A stretch of 64,000 bases of DNA, taken from Pseudonocardia sp. SCN 73-27. Lineage in GTDB: Bacteria > Actinomycetota > Actinomycetes > Mycobacteriales > Pseudonocardiaceae. The notes beneath the pieces were generated by a model, which saw only the letters and a list, made by a program, of their open reading frames with translations, had not been told where the DNA came from and made no database searches. Positions 53,896 to 62,190 of this stretch are shown here, piece by piece; within the stretch, counting starts at the first letter, position 1; every line of letters begins with the position of its first letter. Made by a program: the position numbers and the translations under genes. The stretch spans positions 93,580 through 157,579 of the forward strand of contig MEGH01000013.1 in NCBI GenBank assembly GCA_001725415.1. The letters are read 5' to 3'.

Positions 53896-53967
53896 GGGCG
53901 ATTAGCTCAGGGGGAGAGCGCTTCGTTCACACCGAAGAGGTCACTGGTTCGATCCCAGTATCGCCCA
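53896..53967 (+). tRNA. tRNA-Val (CAC)
   Basis: Acceptor GGGCGAT/ATCGCCC, anticodon loop TTCACAC (anticodon CAC), T loop GGTTCGATCCC. Five base differences from the minus-strand tRNA-Val(GAC) 3 kb upstream, so the pair makes an inverted repeat. CCA not encoded. Confidence 0.97.
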
Positions 53968-53971
53968 CAGC

Positions 53972-54021
53972 CGAACGGCCTGGTCAGAGGCTCATCGCGA
54001 GTTCTGAGACCAGGCCGTTCG
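53972..54021. terminator. tRNA-Val terminator
   Basis: CGAACGGCCTGGTC (53972-53985) pairs perfectly with GACCAGGCCGTTCG (54008-54021), followed by TCGTTTCC. Also serves the convergent gene at 54084. The rest to 54083 shows nothing else. Confidence 0.85.
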
Positions 54022-54083
54022 TCGTTTCCGGGAGTTGCGTCCCGCCTCGAGCTCTGTGCCTGAGGCTGCCGCGCGCCGTTGGG

Positions 54084-54782
54084 TCAGCGGCGGCGGGTGC
54101 CGCGGCGGGGTGGGGTGCGTCGGGCGGGGGTCTTCTTCGCCGGCCGGGTGTCGCGCTTCGCGGGCTCGGCCTTCTGCGTCGGCGTGCGGGTGCTGTTGAC
54201 CGTCCGCCCACGGACGACCCCGATGAACTCCTCCATCAGCTCGGAGTTCTCCGCATCCGGCCAGGTGAGGACGACGGTGGAGGTGGGGGCGTCGGTCAGC
54301 GGGCGGTAGGTGAGGTCGCGGCGGTGGTGGAGGCGGGCGAGCGACTGGGGGAGCACCAGCAACCCGACGCCCGCGGCGACGAGCTCGACGGCCTCGGCTG
54401 TCGTGGGGGGCTCGTACGCCGCCCGCTGCCCCGGACCGGCGCCGGGCCATACGAGCGAGTCGTCGGCGGGTCGGAGGACGACGGCGTCGGCCAGCTCGTC
54501 GACAGAGGTCTCCTCGGCCGCGGTGAGGAGATGGTCCTTGGGGACGACGACCACGGTGGTCTCGGTGTAGAGCGGGATGGCGCGCAGCCCGGTCCGGTCG
54601 ATGGGCAGCCGGACGAGGCCGGCGTCGAGCGCGCGTTCCCGGACCTGTTCCACGGCCTCGCCGGTGGTCGCGGAGACGAGCTCGAGGGGGACGTCGGCGC
54701 GACGGTCGGCCCAGATCCGCGCCCACTTGCCCGGCGTGACGCCGGGGACGTAGCCGAGCCGGAAGCTGACGGGGGCACTCAC
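54084..54782 (-). CDS. LysR-type substrate-binding domain protein without HTH
   Basis: 232 residues corresponding to the effector-binding domain of LysR regulators (FRLGYVPGVTPGKWARIWAD; ERALDAGLVRLPI; AAGVGLLVLPQSLARLHHRR) and no DNA-binding helix at the N-terminus. The C-terminal ~40 residues are basic and rich in Lys/Arg/Pro/Thr. The chain starts at the domain, so this is not a truncated frame of a normal LysR in this sequence. Divergent from DUF5997; TAGCCT (54789-54794) six bases before GTG 54782 is a leaderless -10. Confidence 0.8.
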   Translation of the reverse strand: MSAPVSFRLGYVPGVTPGKWARIWADRRADVPLELVSATTGEAVEQVRERALDAGLVRLPIDRTGLRAIPLYTETTVVVVPKDHLLTAAEETSVDELADAVVLRPADDSLVWPGAGPGQRAAYEPPTTAEAVELVAAGVGLLVLPQSLARLHHRRDLTYRPLTDAPTSTVVLTWPDAENSELMEEFIGVVRGRTVNSTRTPTQKAEPAKRDTRPAKKTPARRTPPRRGTRRR

Positions 54783-54825
54783 CGGTCCAGGCTATCCGCC
54801 CGCACGCCCCCGATATCCTGGGCGT

Positions 54826-55227
54826 ATGGCGCGTCAGAGGTCTGTCCAGACGATGAAGCCCGCGACAGCGGCGAAGAAGCTCGGCATCTACCTCGAGGCG
54901 GCGCCCGCCGAGTTCCGCGACGGCGTCGTCTCGCGCGAGGAGCTCGACGCGCTGCAGGCCGATCCGCCGCAGTGGCTGCGTGAGCTGCGGGCCAACGGGC
55001 CGCACCCGCGTCCGGTCGTCGCCGACCGGCTGGGGGTGTCGATCTCGGGGCTGGCACGGGCTGAGATCACCGAGCCGCTGACCACCGCCCAGATCGCGGC
55101 GATCAAGGACGAGCAGCCGGAGTGGTTGCGTCGTGAGCGCAACATCCGGGCCGAGGCCCAGCGCGAGGAGGCGCGGCTCAAGGCCGGGCGGTCCACCGAG
55201 GCTGCCCAGCGTTCCGGCCAGGGCTGA
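54826..55227 (+). CDS. DUF5997-family protein with HTH-like segment
   Basis: 133 residues, Lys/Arg-rich at both ends. The middle (ADRLGVSISGLARAEITEPL) resembles a helix-turn-helix. Otherwise unrecognised beyond the DUF family. TATCCT (54814-54819) six bases before ATG 54826 suggests a leaderless mRNA. Divergent from the HTH-less LysR-type gene with 43 bp between starts; the two leaderless promoters face away from each other. Confidence 0.75.
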   Translation: MARQRSVQTMKPATAAKKLGIYLEAAPAEFRDGVVSREELDALQADPPQWLRELRANGPHPRPVVADRLGVSISGLARAEITEPLTTAQIAAIKDEQPEWLRRERNIRAEAQREEARLKAGRSTEAAQRSGQG

Positions 55228-55233
55228 GAGGTC

Positions 55234-55273
55234 GTGAGTGGCAATGGTCGCCATGGCGACCATTGCCACTGAC
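55234..55273. repeat. 40-bp palindromic repeat, copy C
   Basis: Begins GTGAGTGGCAATGGTCGC and ends GCGACCATTGCCACTGAC; arms around CATG. Same family as 28952 and 36979. Lies 6 bp after the DUF5997 stop. Confidence 0.8.
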
Positions 55274-55517
55274 AGGGCCGGTTGGCGGCTGCAGTACGTC
55301 TTCGTGCTGGCCGGGGAGATTCTGGGGACGGTCGAGGGCGAGGAGCGCCGGTTCGGCCCGGGACGATCTGTCTGTCGGAGGACACCCACGGCCCGGGGCA
55401 CGGCCTGACGGCGCTGACCGACCTCACGACGGCGGTCGTGCGCCTCTGGGCCGCTCCCGCGCAGAATTCGCAGTTTGACCCTCATACTCGCGGCGTCGGA
55501 AACGCTATTCTGGACTC
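55274..55517 (+). other. 244-bp gap before the exporter gene; possible decayed coding remnant
   Basis: One frame reads SEDTHGPGHGLTALTDLTTA, which looks protein-like, but there is no start, no length and no recognised domain. TATTCT (55506-55511), six bases before GTG 55518, is the probable leaderless -10 of the exporter gene. Confidence 0.3.
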
Positions 55518-56828
55518 GTGGGGGAATTCGACGCAGGCGTGCCCGAAAATCGTCCGACGGGGCCGCCGCGGCGTCGTTCGCTGCTCGTCGACGTGGGGCC
55601 GCTGCGCGACAGTGCCGCGTTCCGGTTCCTCTTCGTCGCCCGCGTGGTCCTTCTGCTCGGCGTCGGGCTCGTCGCGGTCACGGTCCCGCTGGAGGTGTAC
55701 GCGCTCACCGGCTCCACGCCGACGGTCGGTGTGGTCGCGGCCGCGGAGGGGTTCGCGTTCTTCGCGGGCTACCTCGCCGGTGGGGTGCTCGCCGACCGAG
55801 GGGACCGATGGCGGCTGATCGTCCGGACCTGGCTCGTGTGCGGGGTGAGCTTCGCGGGCCTGGCGCTCAACGCCCTGTTGCTCGACTCCGTCTGGGCCGT
55901 GTTCGGGTGCGTGGCGCTCAACGGGGTGTCCGGGTCGATCTGCATCACTGCGATGATGGCGGTCCTGCCTGACCTCGTCGACAGGTCCCAGCTCCACGCC
56001 GTCGGCGCGCTCAACACGCTCGCGATGCGCCTGGGCACGGTCGTCGCCCCGGCCGCAGGGGGTGCGGTCATGGCCGTCGCCGGGCCGGAGTGGAGCTACG
56101 GTGCGGGCGCCGTCGCCGCGCTGACCACGTGGGCTGGGCTCGTCGTCGCGTGGACGCGGATCCGGCCGGAACACGATGGAGTGCAGGTAGCTCCTGCCGC
56201 GGAGGGGCCGTTGCGCTCGCTCGCGAGCGGCTACCGGTTCGTCGCCGGCGAACCGGTTGTGCGGGGCGTGATGATCGCCGGGGTCGTCGGTATGTGCGGC
56301 GGCGGGTCGCTGGTTCTCGTCCCGGCGTTCGTCGACGCCGAGTTGGGCGGCGATCCCCGGGTTGTCGGCCTGATGTACTCCGCACTGTCCGCGGGGCTGA
56401 TCATCGGCGCGGTCGGCAGCGGGCGGCTCGCGGGCGTGGCCCGGCCCGGGCGGCTGCTGCTCGTCATGATGATCGTGAGCTTCCTCTGCTACGCCGCGGT
56501 CGGGTTGTCGTCGACGGTTCCGATCGTGGTCCTGATCGTCGTCGCCGCGGGGATCAGCGTGTCGGTCGAGGAGGTCCTGCGCTACGCGCTGCTCCAGCTC
56601 CGCACCCCCGCCGCGATGCTGGGCCGGGTCAACAGCTTCTTCGGGGCGCAGAACATGTCGGGCGCGGCGGTGGGGGCGCTGGTGGCCGGCGTGTTCGGTG
56701 GGGCGTTCGGTCCGGCCCGGGCGTTCTGGGTCTACAACGCGGCGATGGCCGTCGTCAGCGTCGGCGTTCTCGCGGCACTTCCCGGGCTGCGCCGCGCCGA
56801 GATCGGGGACCCGCAGCAGAAAGCGTGA
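55518..56828 (+). CDS. MFS transporter, EntS-like (enterobactin exporter family)
   Basis: 436 residues with twelve predicted helices. Matches the EntS group of the major facilitator superfamily (FRFLFVARVVLLLGVGLVAV; GGVLADRGDRWRLIVRTW; QLRTPAAMLGRVNSFFGAQN). EntS-type exporters secrete siderophores. The next genes are a TetR regulator and, convergent, a siderophore-binding lipoprotein, so an iron-related role is plausible but substrate is unproven. Confidence 0.88.
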   Translation: MGEFDAGVPENRPTGPPRRRSLLVDVGPLRDSAAFRFLFVARVVLLLGVGLVAVTVPLEVYALTGSTPTVGVVAAAEGFAFFAGYLAGGVLADRGDRWRLIVRTWLVCGVSFAGLALNALLLDSVWAVFGCVALNGVSGSICITAMMAVLPDLVDRSQLHAVGALNTLAMRLGTVVAPAAGGAVMAVAGPEWSYGAGAVAALTTWAGLVVAWTRIRPEHDGVQVAPAAEGPLRSLASGYRFVAGEPVVRGVMIAGVVGMCGGGSLVLVPAFVDAELGGDPRVVGLMYSALSAGLIIGAVGSGRLAGVARPGRLLLVMMIVSFLCYAAVGLSSTVPIVVLIVVAAGISVSVEEVLRYALLQLRTPAAMLGRVNSFFGAQNMSGAAVGALVAGVFGGAFGPARAFWVYNAAMAVVSVGVLAALPGLRRAEIGDPQQKA

Positions 56829-56898
56829 CAATTGCGGGCGAATTCCATCGGCAAATGGTGTGTCATTTCGTGCAAGGATCCTGCGGTACCGTCGGCAG

Positions 56899-57477
56899 GT
56901 GCTGAGTCTCGACAAGATCCTGGAGACCGCGATCGCCCAGGGGCTCGACCGGTTCAGCATGGTCGCCGTCGCCCGCGAGCTTGGGGTGACCGACATGGCG
57001 CTCTACCGGTACGTCGGGTCCCGCGAGGAGCTGTACTCCCGCGCCGCGGCCCGTGCCCACGCCACCCAGCCGCTCCGGACGGAGCAGACCGGGTGGCGCG
57101 CGCACCTGCTGGAGATCGCCGAGCAGACGTGGCAGCTCGCCCACCGGCACCCGGGCATCGAGCGCTACCTCCTCGACGGCCCCTATCACCCCGAGACTCT
57201 GCAGATCTTCTCCGAGAGCATCGCCCGGTTCCAGGCGATGGCCCCGGAGTTCACGCAGGACCAGGCCTACGTCCTGCTCAGCCGCGTCGTCTCGGTCACC
57301 CTCGCCGCGGCCGACAACGCGCTGAGCCGGCGGTGGCAGACCGACCCCGACGCCCCGAGCGATCTCTTCCGGTGGACGGTGCGGGCGCTCGTCGACGGCA
57401 TGGTCGCCGGCCTCGACGACCTGCCGGGCGACGGATCGGCGCGCGCCCTCGGCCCCGAGAGTGCCGTCAGCCCGTAG
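56899..57477 (+). CDS. TetR-family regulator
   Basis: 192 residues. HTH: ILETAIAQGLDRFSMVAVARELGVTDMALYRYVGSREEL in consecutive segments. C-terminal domain TetR_C-like, ligand unknown. TACCGT (56887-56892) six bases before GTG 56899 is a leaderless -10; AAATG/CATTT (56854-56869) is a weak operator candidate. Overlaps the convergent lipoprotein gene by 11 bp. Confidence 0.85.
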   Translation: MLSLDKILETAIAQGLDRFSMVAVARELGVTDMALYRYVGSREELYSRAAARAHATQPLRTEQTGWRAHLLEIAEQTWQLAHRHPGIERYLLDGPYHPETLQIFSESIARFQAMAPEFTQDQAYVLLSRVVSVTLAAADNALSRRWQTDPDAPSDLFRWTVRALVDGMVAGLDDLPGDGSARALGPESAVSP

Positions 57478-58423
57478 CGGTGCGCAGGAACGGCAGCATC
57501 GCGTCGACACCGTGGGGGATCGACAGCACCGACGGTGCCGACAGGGCGAGGTCGGGCAGGAAGTACGCGTGCCCGTTCTTCACCGCGGTCAGGTTCGCGA
57601 GGCCGACGTTGCCCGCCAACACCTCCTCGCGGCTGGCGCCGAACCCGTAGATGAGCAGGACGTCGGCGTCGATGCGGGGGAGCAGCTCGGCGGAGACGGC
57701 GCTCTGGGTCTCCGAGGCGGGCATCGCCTCGACGTACGGGGTGTTGACGAAACCCAGCTCGCGCATCGTCGCCACCACGGTGGCCTCCTTGCCGCCGACG
57801 TAGGACTCGCCCGACACGACGTCGAGATAGGTCACGGTCTTGCCCGCGAACGCCGGGTTCCCGGCCGCGGTGCGCTGCAGGTAGGCCTCGGTGTCGGCGA
57901 CGAGCCTGTCGCCGTCGGCCTGCTTGCCGAGGGCCTGCGCGATCAGTCGGGTCGAGTCCTGCCAGCGGGGGGAGTAGGGCTGGGCGCCGGCCGGTAGCGC
58001 GATGGTCGGGGCGATCCGGGAGAGGGTGTCGTACTCGGTGCGGTCGCCGCCGGAGGCGACGTTGACGATCAGGTCGGGGCGCGCGGCGGCGATCGCCTCG
58101 TACGAGAGTTCGCGGCCGCCGGTGACCGCCGGTGTGGCCGTCCCGATCTTCGCCTCTGCCCAGGGTCCGACGCCGCGTTCGAACCCGTAGCGACTGTGGA
58201 TCGCGACCGGCACGACGCCGAGCGCGAGGACCGCGTCGGCGTCGGACGGCCCGAGCGTGACGACGCGGGTCGGTGCCGCGGGGACCGTGGTCGAGCCGAG
58301 GGAGTGTGTCACGGTCACCGGGAATGTCGCCGTCGTGGCGGCCGGTTGCTCCGCCGCGGGGGACGCGGTGCTGCAGCCGGCCAGCACCAGGACGAGGGCG
58401 GCGGCGCCCAGGAGTCGCTTCAT
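57467..58423 (-). CDS. Siderophore-binding lipoprotein (FecB-like)
   Basis: 318 residues with a short signal peptide and lipobox VLVLAGCST; mature part is a type III periplasmic-binding fold (PTRVVTLGPSDADAVLALGVVPV; RPDLIVNVASGGDRTEYD; VLLIYGFGASREEVL). It should deliver a ferric siderophore to an ABC importer not encoded here. TAGGAT (58430-58435, minus) six bases before ATG 58423 gives a leaderless start. No good iron box, unlike the gene at 46229. Confidence 0.88.
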   Translation of the reverse strand: MKRLLGAAALVLVLAGCSTASPAAEQPAATTATFPVTVTHSLGSTTVPAAPTRVVTLGPSDADAVLALGVVPVAIHSRYGFERGVGPWAEAKIGTATPAVTGGRELSYEAIAAARPDLIVNVASGGDRTEYDTLSRIAPTIALPAGAQPYSPRWQDSTRLIAQALGKQADGDRLVADTEAYLQRTAAGNPAFAGKTVTYLDVVSGESYVGGKEATVVATMRELGFVNTPYVEAMPASETQSAVSAELLPRIDADVLLIYGFGASREEVLAGNVGLANLTAVKNGHAYFLPDLALSAPSVLSIPHGVDAMLPFLRTATG

Positions 58424-58432
58424 AAGGGCATC

Positions 58433-58891
58433 CTAAGTCACTGTTTGGATATCAAACAACGGTGACCGCCGGATCATGGCGACTCCGCGACCCTTGCCTG
58501 CGACGACGAACCCGGTGCGGCTGCAGAGGCGGGCCAGCCGGGTTCCGGATGTGGACGCTGAGTGCGAGGTGGCGGTGACCCGCGGCAGCGGCGTGGTCGG
58601 CGAGGGCGTCGAGAAGGTGCGGCCGGTACCGCGGCCGCGCCCGTGCGGGGCCACCGCGACGACGAGTTCGGGGACGCCGGCGATCACCGGGTCAGCGGGG
58701 ACGTGCCACCACGCGGCGCCGACCGGATCGTCGTCGACGGCCACGAGCGCCTCGGCCGGAGACGTGGGGAGCATGCCGATGACGTCGGGGTCGTCGGGCG
58801 AGGGCAGCGGCCGGTCTTCGATCACCGATGCCAGCCGGGCCATCTCGACGATGAACGGCACGTCTGAGGGGACGCTCTCGCGGATCCGCAC
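58433..58891 (-). pseudogene. GNAT-family acetyltransferase with two compensating frameshifts
   Basis: The frame encodes a GNAT N-terminus (RESVPSDVPFIVEMARLA) up to VAPHGRGRGTGR, then about 27 residues of nonsense, then the normal C-terminal part RTGFVVAGKGRGVAMIRRS. Between, the expected GNAT sequence (HLLDALADHAAAAGHRHLAL then SVHIRNPA) is read perfectly one frame away. A one-base loss near 58620 and a one-base gain near 58535 explain it. Either two sequencing errors or a real double frameshift; the acetyl-CoA-binding helix would be lost. GTG 58891 starts 1 base after the ROK stop region. Confidence 0.75.
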
Positions 58892-58892
58892 G

Positions 58893-60056
58893 TCAGCCGC
58901 CGAGCGGATCGGTGAGCAGCGGGTCGAAGGCGTACTCGGCGGCGCCGAGCAGGATCGCGTCGTCGAGGGCCGGGCTGGTCAGTGGCGCGGTGCGCAGCAA
59001 CGTCCGGGACCGGACCTGCTCGACCAGCGGCTGCGTGCGCAGCAGTTCGCCGGGCAGGCCCGCCAGGATCACCAGGTCGGGGTTGAGGATGTTGACCAGG
59101 CCGACGAGCGCGGTCGCCAGGTGCGCGGTGACGCGGGCGACGGCGTCACGGTCGGCGGGGGCGTCGGAGGTGATGACGTGCCGCGCCGCGCGGTCCAGGT
59201 CGCCGATCGGGAGCACGGCGGGGTGGACGAGGGCGGCGGCGTCGGCCTCGACGACGAGGCAGCCGCGGTTGCCGCAGTGGCAGGGCCGGCCGCGGGGATC
59301 GACCGTGAGGTGGCTGAGCTCGCTGCCGGTGCCGGCGTGGCCGCGGTAGGGCTGGCCGTTGGTCACGAGTGCGCCGCCGATGCCGCGGTCGGCGGAGGCG
59401 AGGTAGAGCAGGTGGCGGGCGTCGCGGCCGGCTCCGCGGCGGTGCTCGGCCAGCGCGGCGCAGTCGGCGTCGTTGTGGACCGCGACCGGAACCCGGATCC
59501 CGACGGCGTCGAGCGCGTCGCCGACGAGGCCGCGGAGGGGGACGGGGCTGTCCCAGCCGAGGTAGTGGGCGGCGAGCGCGCGGCCGTCGCCGTCGACGGC
59601 CGAGGCGACCGCGACCGCGGCGGCCCGCAGCGGACGTGGCTCGTCCGCGGTCAGGGTGCGGGCGAGGCCGGCGGCGATCCGGGCGGCGACCTTGGGTGCG
59701 ACAGGTGTCGGGAGCTCTTCCGATCCGGTCGCGACGATCGTGCCCCCGAGCGCGACGAGTGCGACGGCCACCTGGCGCGCCGAGATGCTCGTCGTCAGCG
59801 CGAGCGGCGCCTGCCGGGCGGGTCCGACCAGGTGGGAGGGCCGGCCGCGGCTGCCGGAGGGCGTCGGCCGGTCGTCGACCTCGACGAGCCCCGCCTGCTC
59901 CAGCTCGGCGAGGACCTTGGCGCCGCCGGTCCGGGTCAGCCCGAGGCGGCGGGTCAGCTCGGCCCGTCGACCGGTCCCGGTGTGGACGAGCATCAGCGCC
60001 CGGCCCGCCGTCGTCGCCATGGGGGTGTCCTCCGTCTCTGGCGGCAGGGCGTGCAT
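58893..60056 (-). CDS. ROK-family transcriptional repressor/kinase
   Basis: Winged-helix N-terminus (GTGRRAELTRRLGLTRTGGAKVLAELEQAGLVEV) plus a ROK domain: DNDADC-like HNDADCAALAEHRRGAG, GIGGALVTNGQPYRGHAGTGSELSH and the zinc motif PCHCGNRGCLV. Thus a sugar-responsive repressor of the NagC/XylR/Mlc type; sugar unknown. ATG 60056 (387 aa) has AGGAG upstream; ATG 60020 (375 aa), with GGAGGA upstream, is equally possible. Divergent from the MFS gene it probably controls. Confidence 0.87.
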   Translation of the reverse strand: MHALPPETEDTPMATTAGRALMLVHTGTGRRAELTRRLGLTRTGGAKVLAELEQAGLVEVDDRPTPSGSRGRPSHLVGPARQAPLALTTSISARQVAVALVALGGTIVATGSEELPTPVAPKVAARIAAGLARTLTADEPRPLRAAAVAVASAVDGDGRALAAHYLGWDSPVPLRGLVGDALDAVGIRVPVAVHNDADCAALAEHRRGAGRDARHLLYLASADRGIGGALVTNGQPYRGHAGTGSELSHLTVDPRGRPCHCGNRGCLVVEADAAALVHPAVLPIGDLDRAARHVITSDAPADRDAVARVTAHLATALVGLVNILNPDLVILAGLPGELLRTQPLVEQVRSRTLLRTAPLTSPALDDAILLGAAEYAFDPLLTDPLGG

Positions 60057-60063
60057 GGCTCCT

Positions 60064-60101
60064 ATCCTGCTTTTGTGAACCGAGATGACAAAGTACAGGA
60101 T
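60064..60101. promoter_or_regulatory. ROK operator candidate over the MFS start
   Basis: ATCCTGCTTTTGT (60064-60076) and ACAAAGTACAGGAT (60088-60101) form an interrupted inverted repeat. It covers part of the MFS -10 TATCCT (60063-60068) and its GTG start, and adjoins the ROK start. Confidence 0.5.
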
Positions 60102-61244
60102 GCCTTGTTCTCCCGGACGCGCACCACGTGGCTGCTCTACGTCGTCACCGGGTGCTTCGGTTATCTCCTCAACGGGCTCGGCGCGATCCTGCAGCCGCTG
60201 GGCGACCAGCTCGGGGTGAGCGAGAGCTGGGTCGGCGCCTATCCGACGCTGCTCGCCGCCGGGCTGCTGCTGGTCGGGCTCGTCGGCGACCCGATCGCGC
60301 GGCGGCTCGGGCGCGACCTGACCCTGCGCGCCGCGATGGTGCTGCTCGTCGTCGGCGTGGTCGTGCTCTGCGTCCCGCACCCGGTCGTCTCGATCGTCGG
60401 GGCCGCGGTCGCCGGTGCCGGGGGAGCCCTGCTGATCCAGACGACCCCGACCGCGCTCGCCGCCGCCCACCCCACCGCAGCGCCGATCGCGATCGGCGAG
60501 GCCAACGCGCTGAGCAGTATCGCCTCGGTGCTGGCGCCGCTCGCCGTCGCCGCCGGGCTGGCCACCGGGCTCGGCTGGCCGGTCGGCTACCTGCTGCCGG
60601 TGCCGTTCCTGCTGGTGGTCGTCGTCCTGCTCCGGTCGGACCGTGGGGTCGCGCCGACGGCCACGCTCGACGTCGCCCGGGGAGCAGGTCACTTCGGAGC
60701 GCGCTGGTTCGACGTGCTGCTCGCGGTGAGCGTCGAGTTCTGCCTGGTGTTCTGGTCGGCGACCGCGCTGCAGACCTGGACCGGCATGGCGCAGAGCACT
60801 GCCATCGCGCTGAGCAGCGCGTTCCTCGTCGGCATGGCGGTGGGGCGCACCGTGTCCGGGCCCGTCCTGCGCCGGCTGCGCACCGACCGGAACGCACTGG
60901 TCGCCGCCTGCGCGACCGCGCTGGCCGGGTTCGCCCTGTTCTGGTCGGGGGCCGGCTCGGTGCTCACCGTGGCCGGCCTGCTCGTGACCGGCCTGGGCGT
61001 CGCCCTGCTCTACCCGGTCACGCTGGCGCGGGCGATCGCCGCGCGTCCCGACGACCCCGACCGCGCCGCGGCCCGCTGCGCCCTCGCGTCGGGCCTCGCG
61101 ATCGGTGGGGCGCCGCTGCTGCTCGCTCTGCTGGCCCAGCACGCCGACCTGCGCGTCGCGTACCTGATCGCCCCGGTGTTGCTCGCGGTCATCCTGATCA
61201 GGACGGTCGTGTCGCGGGTCCAGCGCGCGACCGTCCCCGCGTGA
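60075..61244 (+). CDS. MFS transporter, CynX/NimT-like
   Basis: 389 residues with about twelve helices (NGLGAILQPLGDQLGVSESW; SWVGAYPTLLAAGLLLVGLV; ALSSAFLVGMAVGRTVSGP). Resembles the CynX/NimT and related MFS transporters; substrate unknown. TATCCT six bases before GTG 60075 predicts a leaderless mRNA. Regulated by the divergent ROK protein is the likely arrangement (inference). Confidence 0.87.
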   Translation: MNRDDKVQDALFSRTRTTWLLYVVTGCFGYLLNGLGAILQPLGDQLGVSESWVGAYPTLLAAGLLLVGLVGDPIARRLGRDLTLRAAMVLLVVGVVVLCVPHPVVSIVGAAVAGAGGALLIQTTPTALAAAHPTAAPIAIGEANALSSIASVLAPLAVAAGLATGLGWPVGYLLPVPFLLVVVVLLRSDRGVAPTATLDVARGAGHFGARWFDVLLAVSVEFCLVFWSATALQTWTGMAQSTAIALSSAFLVGMAVGRTVSGPVLRRLRTDRNALVAACATALAGFALFWSGAGSVLTVAGLLVTGLGVALLYPVTLARAIAARPDDPDRAAARCALASGLAIGGAPLLLALLAQHADLRVAYLIAPVLLAVILIRTVVSRVQRATVPA

Positions 61245-61251
61245 GCCGCGC

Positions 61252-61716
61252 TCACCACGCGTCGGGTTCGAACTCCGCCGTCATCTCCCGCCACGACACC
61301 GGCTCGCCGCAGTGTGCGCACGACATCCGCGGCTCGGCCGCGTGCCCGCACCCGCGATGGACCAGCCGCACGGGCGGGACCTCGTTCTCGTACTTGTCGC
61401 CCCACGCCATCAGCGCGAGCAGCACGGGGTAGAGGTCGGCGCCCTTCGGGGTGAGCCGGTACTCGTAGCGGTCGGGACCCTCCTGGTAGCGGACGCGGTC
61501 GAGCACACCCTCCGTGACCAGGACACGCAGCCGGTCGTTGAGGATGTTGCTGCCCAGCCCGAGCTTCGACCGGAAGTGGTCGTAGCGGCGCTCGCCGCGG
61601 AAGCACTCGCGCAGCACGAGCATCGTCCAGCGCTCGCCGATCACCGACCAGGTGCGGGCGACCGAGCAGTAGACGTCCTGGAGCTCGTCGTGCTTCACCG
61701 GCACAGAGTAGGACAT
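61252..61716 (-). CDS. HxlR-family transcriptional regulator
   Basis: 154 residues. HxlR winged helix: SVARTWSVIGERWTMLVLRE, FRSKLGLGSNILNDRLRVLV, DRYEYRLTPKGADLYPVL. C-terminal extension has CGHAAEPRMSCAHC, a possible zinc ribbon not in all HxlR proteins. TAGGAC seven bases before ATG 61716 is a leaderless -10. Divergent from the tautomerase gene. Confidence 0.9.
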   Translation of the reverse strand: MSYSVPVKHDELQDVYCSVARTWSVIGERWTMLVLRECFRGERRYDHFRSKLGLGSNILNDRLRVLVTEGVLDRVRYQEGPDRYEYRLTPKGADLYPVLLALMAWGDKYENEVPPVRLVHRGCGHAAEPRMSCAHCGEPVSWREMTAEFEPDAW

Positions 61717-61766
61717 CTTTCGAGTCCTATGAGGTTGTGGGGCTCACGCGGCTCGCCTACCGTCGG

Positions 61767-61779
61767 ACTCGAATCGAGT
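61767..61779. promoter_or_regulatory. HxlR operator candidate
   Basis: ACTCGAATCGAGT, a perfect 13-bp palindrome just after the TACCGT -10 (61759-61764) of the tautomerase gene; a related half-site TCGAGTCC lies next to the HxlR promoter (61720-61727). Confidence 0.5.
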
Positions 61780-61800
61780 TCCACGACACCGGAGGTCGAC

Positions 61801-62190
61801 GTGCCCTACTACCGGTTCACGGTCCCGACCGGCGGGGCCACGCTCGTGCACAAGGCGGAGATCGCGGCCGCGGCGACCAAGGTCCACAGCGAGGTCACCG
61901 GGGCGCCCGGGACGTACGTCCACTGCGCGTTCGTCGAGGTCCCGCCGGGCAGCATCTTCGTCGCCGGGGAGGCCGCCGAGGGGGCGCGGCTCGTCGGGCT
62001 CATCCGCGAGGGCCGCTCCGCCGAGGTCCGCGGCCGGCTGATCAACGGCCTCGCCGACGCCTGGTGCCGGATCACCGGCGACGCCAAGGAGGACATCGCG
62101 ATCTTCCTGCACGAGGTGCCGGGCGCCAACGTCATGGAGGGCGGCGTCATCCTCCCCGAGATCGCTGACGACCCCGGCGCGATCTACTGA
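61801..62190 (+). CDS. Tautomerase-superfamily protein
   Basis: 129 residues. The catalytic proline follows the start (PYYRFTVPTGG), typical of 4-oxalocrotonate tautomerase relatives, with KAEIAAAATKVHSEVTG and VHCAFVEVPPGSIFVAG. Longer than the 62-aa 4-OT, as in cis-CaaD/MSAD-like members. GTG 61801 has GGAGGT upstream. Probably controlled by the divergent HxlR regulator. Confidence 0.82.
   Translation: MPYYRFTVPTGGATLVHKAEIAAAATKVHSEVTGAPGTYVHCAFVEVPPGSIFVAGEAAEGARLVGLIREGRSAEVRGRLINGLADAWCRITGDAKEDIAIFLHEVPGANVMEGGVILPEIADDPGAIY

Noticed and set aside
50869-53967. Integrated element bounded by tRNA genes
   Set aside because: No integrase, no att-like direct repeat; the tRNAs are inverted and the genes between are ordinary chromosomal ones.
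58424-58442. Iron box before the second siderophore-binding gene
   Set aside because: Only about half of the consensus positions match; the visible TTAGGAT is better explained as the -10.
58442-58458. TGTTTG-GATAT-CAAACA palindrome as an operator
   Set aside because: Falls within the GNAT coding end, no matching regulator; kept only as a weak possibility.
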